In this document: in pieces, positions 30,342-37,484 of the stretch | Layout: the number at the start of each line of letters is the position of its first letter | Numbering within the stretch: position 1 is the stretch's first letter | Virus record (IMG/VR): IMGVR_UViG_3300025000_000220 | Location: 1-40,521 of that record | Length of the DNA stretch: 40,521 bases | Strand: one strand, 5' to 3' | Origin: a virus | The notes under the pieces: generated by a model | Seen by the model: the letters and a program-made list of their open reading frames with translations, nothing else | The model's database searches: none | Told to the model about the DNA's origin: nothing | Position numbers and translations under genes: made by a program

Positions 30342-33300
30342 GTGGACTTTTATCAAGCTAAAGAAAGAAGTACAAAAGGTGGCATTACTGAAGTGTATCC
30401 TGACTTTAGAGTTTGCCGTTCCAAAGACCTTATGGTTAGAGGAAAAAGTTTCTATGCTATATGGGATGATGACAAACAACTATGGTCTACAGATGAATAT
30501 GATGTTCAACGTCTTGTTGATGCCGAACTTATTGAATATCGAGACAAATTAGTGAGTAACTCAAACGATGTGGTTAAAGTTAAGTTAATGAGCGAGTTCT
30601 CAACAAATAGTTGGTCTCAATATAGAAACTACTTGGCTCATATTTCTGACAGTTCTCATCAGTTAGATGCTAATCTCGTATTTGCTAATACCGAGGTGAA
30701 GAAGAAAGACTATGTCAGTAAGCGTTTACCATATTCTCTTGAGGAAGGGAAATGCGACGCATATGACGAAATAATAAGTACTTTATATGATACCGAAGAA
30801 AGAGCAAAATTAGAATGGGCAATAGGTGCTATCGTTGCTGGAGATGGTAAAGATATTCAAAAGTTCTTAGTATTGTATGGCAAAGGTGGATCTGGTAAAT
30901 CAACAATGCTTAATATCATACAAAAACTATTTATTGGCTATTATACAACATTCGATGCCAAAGCCTTAACATCGTCTACTAGTTCTTTCTCTACCGAAGT
31001 ATTTAAAGACAATCCATTAATTGCTATTCAACATGATGGTGATCTATCGAAGATTGAAGATAATACAAAACTAAATTCGATCGTCTCTCATGAAGAAATG
31101 ACAATGAATGAGAAATACAAACCAAGTTATACTGCACGAGCTAACTGTTTCTTATTTATGGCAACTAACAAGCCAGTAAGAATTACAGATGCAAAGTCTG
31201 GTATAATTAGGCGTTTGATTGATGTTAGGCCTTCAGGTAGAAGACTGCCAACAAAAAAATATGACGCTTTGATGTCTCGTGTAGAATTTGAGTTAGGTGC
31301 AATTGCCTTTAAGTGTTTAAATGTTTATCGCAATATGGGAAAGAATTATTACTCAAATTATAGGCCATTAGATATGATTTTACAAACTGATGTGTTCTAT
31401 AACTTTGTTGAGAGTAACTATCTTGTGTTTGCTGATCAAACAGGAGTTAGTTTATCTCAAGCATATGAAATGTATAAGACCTATTGCGATGAATCAGAAC
31501 TTGAATTTAAATTGCCTCGGCACAAATTCAGAGATGAGTTTAAGAACTACTTTGAGAATTTTTCAGAAATGACTCGTCTTGATGGGAAACAAGTTAGAAG
31601 TTATTATTCAGGTTTTATAACTTCCAAATTTACATCAGGAGAAAAAGTTGAGGCAGTAGAGGAGCATTCTAGTTGGTTAGTTCTGGATAACACAAAATCC
31701 ATATTTGATGAACTAGCAGAATCATATCCTGCTCAATATGCCACGTCAAAAGAAACGCCTTACAAAAAATGGAATGATGTTACTACTAAACTTTCAGATA
31801 TTGATACTTCAAAACTTCATTATGTTTTACTTCCAATAAATCATATAGTGATTGATTTTGATATAAAAGATGATAAAGGAGAGAAGTCACTAGAACTTAA
31901 TATTGAAGCAGCTAGTAAATGGCCGCCAACCTATGCTGAATATAGCAAAAGTAAAAGTGGTTTGCATCTTCATTATTTCTATGGTGATGATTCTGATAAA
32001 CTTAGTTCTTTATACTCAGAGGGGATTGAGGTTAAAGTATTTAGAATTGGAGATGTTGGTCCAAGTTCTCTTCGACGTAAGTTGAGTTTTTGTAATAACT
32101 TTCCAGTTAGTACTATAAGTACTGGCTTACCTCTAAAAGGAGAAAAGGTGATAAATTTTGATGCAGTAAAGAGTGAAAAAGCACTTCGAGAATTAATACT
32201 TAGGAATCTTAACAAAGAAATACATTCAGGAACAAAACCAAGCATAGATTTCATAAGTAAGATTTTACATGATGCTTATGACTCTGGGTTGGCTTTTGAT
32301 ATTTCTGATTTAAGACCTAAGATATTAGCATTTGCCAATAATAGTACACATCAATCAAGCTATTGTGTTAAGCTAGTTAGTCAAATGCCTTTTCAATCAA
32401 ATGAGTCAAGTAAACCTCCAACAGAGTATAAAGAAGACACCTTAGTCTTTTTTGATGTTGAGGTATTTCCTAATCTCTTCTTGGTAAATTGGAAATATGC
32501 TGGTGAAAAAAACAAATGTGTTCGTATGATTAATCCTTCGGCTACCGACATAGAAGAATTACTTAAGTTAAAATTAGTAGGTTTTAATTGTCGTCGCTAT
32601 GATAATCATATTCTTTATGGTCGTTATATAGGTTATAATAATGATCAGTTATATACGCTTAGTCAGCGAATAATCGGAGAAAGTAAGAATGCATTGTTTG
32701 GAGAAGCATATAATATTTCCTATACAGATATTTATGATTTCTCATCCAAGAAGCAGAGTCTTAAGAAATTTCAAATAGAATTGGGCATACATCATCAAGA
32801 ACTTGGTCTTCCATGGGACCAACCTGTACCTGAGGAAAAATGGCATCTCGTTGCTGAGTATTGTGATAATGATGTTACTTCCACTGAAGCCGTATTTGAA
32901 GATCGAAAAGAAGATTTTATAGCAAGACAAATACTAGCCGAGTTAAGTGGACTTACGGTTAATGATACTACACAAATGCACACAGCAAAGATTCTATTCG
33001 GTAATGATCCTCGTCCTCAAGAAAAATTCTTATATACTGATCTTAGTATAATGTTTCCCGGTTATACTTATGATGGTGGTAAGAGTAGTTACCGTGGAGA
33101 AGATCCCGGAGAAGGTGGTTATGTTTATGCTGAAACAGGAGTCTACGAAAATGTTGCTCTTTTGGATGTTGCGTCGATGCATCCCACTTCAATTGAGATG
33201 CTTGATCTTTTTGGGCCATATACTAAAATTTACTCTGAAATTAAACTGGCCAGAATTGCTATCAAGCATAAGGATTATGATTCAGCAAAACAAATGCTCG

Positions 33301-34112
33301 GTGGAATACTCGCGAAATATCTAGATTCTTCGGAGGAAACAGAATCTTTAGCATATGCCTTAAAGATTATTCTTAATATTGTTTATGGCTTGACGTCGGC
33401 CAAATTTCAAAATAAATTTAGAGATCCTCGCAATGTGGATAATATTGTTGCTAAGCGTGGGGCTTTATTTATGATTGATCTCAAACATGCAGTCCAAGAT
33501 AAGGGTTTTAGACCCATCCATATCAAGACTGATTCTATCAAGATACCAAATGCAACACCTGATATAATCGATTTTGTAATGAAATTTGGAAAACAATATG
33601 GGTACACTTTTGAACACGAGGCAACGTATGATCATTTTTGTTTAGTAAATGATGCTGTTTATGTTGCTCGTCGTAAAACATTTGATCATCCAGAAGATGA
33701 ATGGACTGCTACTGGTGCACAATTTGCTCAACCATATATATTCAAAACCCTCTTCAGTAAAGAAGCAATAGTGTTTTCTGATCTTTGTGAAACTCGTGCA
33801 GTTAGTACTGCCTTATATTTGGATATGAATGAAAATCTTGGTCCTGAAGAACATGATTATCATTTCATTGGTAAAGCAGGTCTATTCTGTCCAATAAAAG
33901 CTGGATGTGGTGGAGGAGTTCTTCTAAGAGAAAAAGAAGGTAAGTATAATGCGGCATCAGGCAGCAAAGGTTATCGATGGTTAGAAGCAGAAGTAGTTAA
34001 AGATCTTGGCAAAGAAAAAGATATAGATATTAATTACTATCGCGAACTAGTCGATGAAGCAATAAAAGATATATCTAAGTTTGTGGACTTTGAATGGTTC
34101 ACTTCTGATTAA
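30342..34112 (+). CDS. SF3 helicase-PrimPol-family B DNA polymerase fusion
   Basis: 1256 residues from GTG 30342 behind a hairpin AAAGGAG. Residues about 130-430 are a D5/SF3-type helicase (Walker A GKGGSGKST at 180-188, LFMATNKP at 271-278, IIRRLIDV at 288-295). About 440-690 is a PrimPol-type primase (VIDFDIKDD with Asp505/Asp507, SKSGLHLHYF with His542/His544, INFD at 604-607). From 700 on is a family B polymerase: exonuclease motifs FFDVEVFP (705-707), GFNCRRYDN, YCDNDVTST; motif A LLDVASMHPTS (Asp942), motif B KIILNIVYG (1008-1016), motif C KTDS (Asp1064). It is a likely self-sufficient replisome core. Confidence 0.88.
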   Translation: MDFYQAKERSTKGGITEVYPDFRVCRSKDLMVRGKSFYAIWDDDKQLWSTDEYDVQRLVDAELIEYRDKLVSNSNDVVKVKLMSEFSTNSWSQYRNYLAHISDSSHQLDANLVFANTEVKKKDYVSKRLPYSLEEGKCDAYDEIISTLYDTEERAKLEWAIGAIVAGDGKDIQKFLVLYGKGGSGKSTMLNIIQKLFIGYYTTFDAKALTSSTSSFSTEVFKDNPLIAIQHDGDLSKIEDNTKLNSIVSHEEMTMNEKYKPSYTARANCFLFMATNKPVRITDAKSGIIRRLIDVRPSGRRLPTKKYDALMSRVEFELGAIAFKCLNVYRNMGKNYYSNYRPLDMILQTDVFYNFVESNYLVFADQTGVSLSQAYEMYKTYCDESELEFKLPRHKFRDEFKNYFENFSEMTRLDGKQVRSYYSGFITSKFTSGEKVEAVEEHSSWLVLDNTKSIFDELAESYPAQYATSKETPYKKWNDVTTKLSDIDTSKLHYVLLPINHIVIDFDIKDDKGEKSLELNIEAASKWPPTYAEYSKSKSGLHLHYFYGDDSDKLSSLYSEGIEVKVFRIGDVGPSSLRRKLSFCNNFPVSTISTGLPLKGEKVINFDAVKSEKALRELILRNLNKEIHSGTKPSIDFISKILHDAYDSGLAFDISDLRPKILAFANNSTHQSSYCVKLVSQMPFQSNESSKPPTEYKEDTLVFFDVEVFPNLFLVNWKYAGEKNKCVRMINPSATDIEELLKLKLVGFNCRRYDNHILYGRYIGYNNDQLYTLSQRIIGESKNALFGEAYNISYTDIYDFSSKKQSLKKFQIELGIHHQELGLPWDQPVPEEKWHLVAEYCDNDVTSTEAVFEDRKEDFIARQILAELSGLTVNDTTQMHTAKILFGNDPRPQEKFLYTDLSIMFPGYTYDGGKSSYRGEDPGEGGYVYAETGVYENVALLDVASMHPTSIEMLDLFGPYTKIYSEIKLARIAIKHKDYDSAKQMLGGILAKYLDSSEETESLAYALKIILNIVYGLTSAKFQNKFRDPRNVDNIVAKRGALFMIDLKHAVQDKGFRPIHIKTDSIKIPNATPDIIDFVMKFGKQYGYTFEHEATYDHFCLVNDAVYVARRKTFDHPEDEWTATGAQFAQPYIFKTLFSKEAIVFSDLCETRAVSTALYLDMNENLGPEEHDYHFIGKAGLFCPIKAGCGGGVLLREKEGKYNAASGSKGYRWLEAEVVKDLGKEKDIDINYYRELVDEAIKDISKFVDFEWFTSD

Positions 34113-34113
34113 C

Positions 34114-34130
34114 TAATCTTGAAAGGATTA
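34114..34130 (+). promoter_or_regulatory. Covarying ribosome-site hairpin TAATCTT-GAA-AGGATTA
   Basis: This has the same loop and position as the TCTCTT-GAA-AGGAGA elements, but the outer pairs are changed on both sides (TAATCTT with AGGATTA), which preserves a seven-pair stem. Compensatory change supports selection for structure. Confidence 0.62.
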
Positions 34131-34133
34131 AAA

Positions 34134-34622
34134 ATGGATAAAAATTTTACGGTTAAAAATGCAAAAATTGCTTTTAGAAATTTTTCTGGAAAAGAGGGAA
34201 AATTCAATCCCGCTGGTAGACGCAATTTCTGTTTACTTTTAGATGCAGATTTTGCAAAGGTTCTTGTTGAAGATGGTTGGAATGTTAAAACCCTTACGCC
34301 AAGAGATCCTGCGGATAGCCCTCAAGATTATCTTCAGGTTTCTGTAAGTTATGCAAATCCACAGTTCATCCCAAAAATGGTGATGATAACTTCTGGTGGA
34401 AAAACAATGTTAGAAGAAGATACAATTAGTCTTTTAGATTGGGCAGAGATTGAAAATATAGATCTTGTCATTCGTCCTTATAATTGGGATGTTAACAAAA
34501 AGAAAGGCGTAAAAGCCTACGTTAAATCGATGTATATTAGTCTTATTGAAGATGAATTAGAAAAGAAGTATCGAGATGTTCCCGATTCTGCTTCCTCTTC
34601 AGAAGAAATAGATGTCGATTAA
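34134..34622 (+). CDS. Single-stranded DNA-binding protein (phage type)
   Basis: 162 residues from ATG 34134. The beta-rich body, FTVKNAKIAFRNFSGKEGKF, then RRNFCLLLDADFAKVLVEDG and IRPYNWDVNKKKGVKAYVKS, matches a phage protein I know as a ssDNA-binding OB-fold candidate. The tail is acidic (DSASSSEEIDVD), a hallmark of SSB proteins that recruit partners. It lies directly after the polymerase and overlaps the helicase start. The covarying hairpin ribosome site precedes it. No gp32-like zinc motif is seen. Confidence 0.78.
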   Translation: MDKNFTVKNAKIAFRNFSGKEGKFNPAGRRNFCLLLDADFAKVLVEDGWNVKTLTPRDPADSPQDYLQVSVSYANPQFIPKMVMITSGGKTMLEEDTISLLDWAEIENIDLVIRPYNWDVNKKKGVKAYVKSMYISLIEDELEKKYRDVPDSASSSEEIDVD

Positions 34623-35826
34623 GTTATTTGAACACCAGCAAACAGCTGTCAACCAGTTAAAGACCGGCTCCATCCTTTGCGGTGGGGTCGGTTCTGGGAA
34701 AACATTAACTTCAATATCTTACTATTATACTAAAGAATGTGGTGGAAAGATAGAAGATGGAGATGTTGCTTGCCCAATGGCAAAGCCAAAAGATCTCTAT
34801 ATAATCACAACAGCTGCAAAAAGAGACACCCTCGATTGGGAACGCGAGGCCGCTTTCTTTTGTTTATCTACAAATAGAGAGGCTAGCATTTGCGGTGTTT
34901 TAGTTACAGTCGATTCTTGGAATAATATAGGAAAGTATGTAAAGGTAAAAGATGCTTTCTTTATATTTGATGAACAAAGAGTAATTGGGTCAGGCTCTTG
35001 GGTTAAATCGTTTCTTAAAATAACCAAGAGTAACAACTGGATAATACTTAGTGCTACACCAGGCGATACTTGGATGGATTATGTTCCAGCATTTATTGCT
35101 AACGGCTTCTATAAAAATCGTACTGAGTTTTTGAGAACACATGTGGTCTATAATAACTTTTCTAAATTTCCAAAGGTTGACCATTATGTGGAACGTCGAA
35201 TACTGGAAGAACACAAACAAGCAATAACAGTAATGATGTCTTACGAAAAGAAGACTGTTGCTCATTATGAAAATATCATAGTAGGATATGATAAGGAAAA
35301 GTTTGATAAGGTATGGATAAAAAAATGGAATGTATTTGAAGATAAACCAATTAAACATATCGGACAGTATTGTTACTTAGCTCGAAAAGTAGTTAATTCT
35401 GATTCTGATAGATTGGTGAGGGTTAAAGATTTAACAATGATGCATCGAAGAGTAATTGTATTTTATAATTTCGATTATGAATTGTATGATCTTCGACTTT
35501 TGAATACTACATTTAATGTGGCTGAATATAATGGCCATAAACATGAAGCAATTCCAACAACTGAATCCTGGATATATTTAGTTCAATATACTTCTGGTTC
35601 AGAAGCAATAGAATGTATAACAGCTAATGTTATAATATTCTATTCTCCAAATTATTCATATCGAACAATGACACAAGCGGCAGGTCGTATTGATCGTTTA
35701 AATACACCATTTAGCGATCTATATTATTACACTCTTCGTACCACAGCTCCAATAGATATGGCAATTTTGAAAGCACTAGCAAATAAGAAAGACTTCAATG
35801 AATCAACTTTCAAATCATCATTTTAA
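34612..35826 (+). CDS. SF2 (Snf2-like) DNA helicase with DEQR motif II
   Basis: 404 residues. Motif I is GGVGSGKTLTS (about residues 23-33), motif Ia LYIITTAAKRDTLDWE, motif II FIFDEQR in place of DEAH/DEGH, motif III LSATPGDTW, and motif VI TQAAGRIDRLN. This is the layout of a small phage SF2 helicase related to Snf2 proteins and T4 UvsW, used in fork or recombination steps. The ATG lies within the last codons of the SSB gene, so the two are coupled. It is short because it has only the two RecA-like lobes. Confidence 0.85.
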   Translation: MSIKLFEHQQTAVNQLKTGSILCGGVGSGKTLTSISYYYTKECGGKIEDGDVACPMAKPKDLYIITTAAKRDTLDWEREAAFFCLSTNREASICGVLVTVDSWNNIGKYVKVKDAFFIFDEQRVIGSGSWVKSFLKITKSNNWIILSATPGDTWMDYVPAFIANGFYKNRTEFLRTHVVYNNFSKFPKVDHYVERRILEEHKQAITVMMSYEKKTVAHYENIIVGYDKEKFDKVWIKKWNVFEDKPIKHIGQYCYLARKVVNSDSDRLVRVKDLTMMHRRVIVFYNFDYELYDLRLLNTTFNVAEYNGHKHEAIPTTESWIYLVQYTSGSEAIECITANVIIFYSPNYSYRTMTQAAGRIDRLNTPFSDLYYYTLRTTAPIDMAILKALANKKDFNESTFKSSF

Positions 35827-35836
35827 GGAGATAGTA

Positions 35837-36199
35837 ATGCCACAACATATTCTGCTTTTAATAAATAAAGAAACAGAAAAAATAATTTCGGCAACATTTG
35901 CATATACTCCGGCCGAAGTAACAATGATCACTAGAGAAAAAGAAGACAATAAGCATTATATAAAAACTTTCGAATGTGATTATGCTATGCGAAGAAATAC
36001 AGTTACAATGTCTAATTTAAAACCAAAATACATACTTCTTCTAAAAGATTGGAGAGTAGTTAAGGAACACCCAACTAATTTTTCTTCTGCTACTTTTGCT
36101 TGTACTTTAGAAGAAGTTGCAGATATGTCGATAGAGTATAATTCTTCTGTTTATGGTATAACCACATTAGCATGTGACTATACTATGCGAGGCGAATAA
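35837..36199 (+). CDS. Hypothetical protein with two tandem repeats
   Basis: 120 residues from ATG 35837, which follows AAGGAG at 35825-35830; the in-frame ATG at 35798 lies within the helicase gene. The protein is a duplication: MPQHILLLINKETEKIISAT to ECDYAMRR, and KPKYILLLKDWRVVKEHPT to ACDYTMRG. Both copies keep ILLL, SATFA(Y/C)T, a central EV, and CDY(A/T)MR. Each copy of about 57 residues looks like a beta-alpha-beta unit. No family recognised. It lies in the replication module. Confidence 0.65.
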   Translation: MPQHILLLINKETEKIISATFAYTPAEVTMITREKEDNKHYIKTFECDYAMRRNTVTMSNLKPKYILLLKDWRVVKEHPTNFSSATFACTLEEVADMSIEYNSSVYGITTLACDYTMRGE

Positions 36200-36221
36200 T
36201 CTTTATTAAACATACTGAATT

Positions 36222-36236
36222 TCTCTTGAAAGGAGA
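36222..36236 (+). promoter_or_regulatory. Ribosome-site hairpin TCTCTT-GAA-AGGAGA
   Basis: This is an exact copy of the element, three bases before the ATG at 36240. The Shine-Dalgarno core to start spacing is short but acceptable. Confidence 0.58.
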
Positions 36237-36239
36237 GAT

Positions 36240-36584
36240 ATGCGCACCGATGAACAGATAAGTAATTTAAGAAGAGCTTTCTATTTTGTATATGGTCCAA
36301 TAGCATTTATTGCTAGTCGAGAACAAATAAATTTTTTGGCTGATAATCTGCAAAGAGACATTAATGCTAAAAAATATTATTGGATAATCAAAACAAAAAC
36401 AGAAGATACTTTAGCTGTTGATTGGAGCATGATCGAAGAAGAAGGAACTAGACCTTATTGCTCAAATAAAAAACTTGAAGAAAGTTGTAAAAAACTTTTG
36501 GAAAAATATCCATTAATAATATGCATAGGCGTAAAGACCATTGACGATTCTGATGATCAACCGTTATGCGTTTATGCTCGGTAA
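36240..36584 (+). CDS. Hypothetical protein
   Basis: 114 residues, a mix of helix and strand: MRTDEQISNLRRAFYFVYGP, then ASREQINFLADNLQRDINAK, KYYWIIKTKTEDTLAVDWSM and PLIICIGVKTIDDSDDQPLC. The start follows a hairpin ribosome site. Promoter P7 begins just after its stop, so it is the last gene of its transcript. I do not recognise the family. Confidence 0.62.
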   Translation: MRTDEQISNLRRAFYFVYGPIAFIASREQINFLADNLQRDINAKKYYWIIKTKTEDTLAVDWSMIEEEGTRPYCSNKKLEESCKKLLEKYPLIICIGVKTIDDSDDQPLCVYAR

Positions 36585-36589
36585 CTATA

Positions 36590-36618
36590 TCGCGCAAATA
36601 ACATATGGTATAATAGAA
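36590..36618 (+). promoter_or_regulatory. Phage promoter P7 (TCGC-box family)
   Basis: TCGCGCAAATAAC (36590-36602), six bases, TATAAT (36609-36614), then AGAAG. The spacing equals that of the six copies in the membrane-protein island, although this one is 10 kb away and drives nucleases and the RNA-polymerase-like gene. Confidence 0.78.
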
Positions 36619-36619
36619 G

Positions 36620-36652
36620 AAGAGTGACTTAAAAACTCACTCTTTTCTTTTT
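36620..36652 (+). terminator. Hairpin at the transcript start, candidate attenuator
   Basis: AAGAGTGA (36620-36627) pairs perfectly with TCACTCTT (36637-36644) around a nine-base loop, followed by TTCTTTTT. It begins about six bases after the -10, so it would be the first thing transcribed from P7. It may be a leader attenuator or a 5' stabiliser. Confidence 0.68.
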
Positions 36653-36663
36653 AGGAGATTTCT

Positions 36664-36984
36664 ATGCCTCTTGAAAGTGAATTTCAATCCAAAATAATTA
36701 AAGAAATAAAAAGACAATATCCTGGCGTTGTTGTTTTAAAAAATGATCCTAATTATTTGCTAGGTGTTCCTGACTGGTTATTTCTTTTTGAAAATAAATG
36801 GGCAATGCTCGAAACAAAGAGGTATAGTAATTCTGTTCACCAAAATAATCAAGATTATTATATCGAGTTATTTTCAAGAATGTCATTTGCCAGTTTTGTT
36901 AATCCTTCAAATAAGGAGCAGGTACTAGATGAACTTCAAATCACATTTCGACCTAATAGGCCAACACGCTTTCCTAGGCGCTAG
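36664..36984 (+). CDS. PD-(D/E)XK nuclease, VRR-NUC / resolvase-like
   Basis: 106 residues. A helical start, LESEFQSKIIKEIKRQYPGV, is followed by the nuclease core: VLKNDPNYLLGVPDWLFLFE with the catalytic Asp in GVPDWL, then MLETKR as the (D/E)xK strand, and FASFVNPSN. This is the compact VRR-NUC/Holliday-junction-resolvase-like form used by phages for branched DNA or DNA-end processing. TAGGAG at 36652-36657 precedes the ATG. Its end overlaps the next nuclease by 56 bases in another frame. Confidence 0.82.
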   Translation: MPLESEFQSKIIKEIKRQYPGVVVLKNDPNYLLGVPDWLFLFENKWAMLETKRYSNSVHQNNQDYYIELFSRMSFASFVNPSNKEQVLDELQITFRPNRPTRFPRR

Positions 36985-37483
36985 TAAGTATCATTGGATT
37001 AATTATGATGAAGAAAAAGTTTGTGATTCATATCTAAAATTTTTAGCAACTCAAAAAGGAACACGACTGCACGAGTTTGCCTCTGAATGTATTTGTTTAG
37101 GAATAAAATTACCAAAAGGAAAAAAAGCTTTAAATAATTATGTTAATGATGCTATTGGTTTTAGAATGATAGCAGAACAACCATTATTTTATTCTGATAA
37201 TTCTTTTGGAACGGCAGACTCTATTTCTTTTAGAGAAAATTTCTTAAGAATTCATGATTTAAAAACTGGAGTTTCTCCGACATCTATGCATCAACTTGAG
37301 GTTTATACTGCTTTATTTTGTTTAGAGTATAATTATAAACCTACAGAAATAGGAATTGAACTTAGGATTTATCAATTGGATGAAATTCTAGTTCATATTC
37401 CAGATCCAGAAGAAATTTTAAGAATTATGAATAAGATCATAGTGTTTGATAAAGCAATAGAAAAAATAAAATCGGAGGAATGA
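36929..37483 (+). CDS. PD-(D/E)XK nuclease, RecB/Cas4-like exonuclease
   Basis: 184 residues. GTRLHEFASECI gives the RecB-family motif I (His in LHE), FGTADSISFRENFLRIHDLK has the catalytic Asp residues and Lys (D...DLKTG), and SMHQLEVYTALFCLEYNYKP supplies the QxxxY helix. This order defines RecB-like nucleases. The size suits a single-domain phage exonuclease. AAGGAG at 36913-36918 supports ATG 36929. Start and previous gene overlap out of frame, so it is probably coupled to the VRR-NUC-like gene. It does not carry an obvious four-Cys iron-sulfur set. Confidence 0.83.
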   Translation: MNFKSHFDLIGQHAFLGASKYHWINYDEEKVCDSYLKFLATQKGTRLHEFASECICLGIKLPKGKKALNNYVNDAIGFRMIAEQPLFYSDNSFGTADSISFRENFLRIHDLKTGVSPTSMHQLEVYTALFCLEYNYKPTEIGIELRIYQLDEILVHIPDPEEILRIMNKIIVFDKAIEKIKSEE

Positions 37484-37484
37484 C

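Noticed and set aside
36929-36984. Frameshift error between the two nuclease genes
   Set aside because: Each has its own start, ribosome site and complete nuclease motif set, so the 56-base overlap is a true gene overlap.
36929-37483. Cas4 of a CRISPR system
   Set aside because: No four-cysteine iron-sulfur cluster and no other cas genes; better described as a phage RecB-like nuclease.
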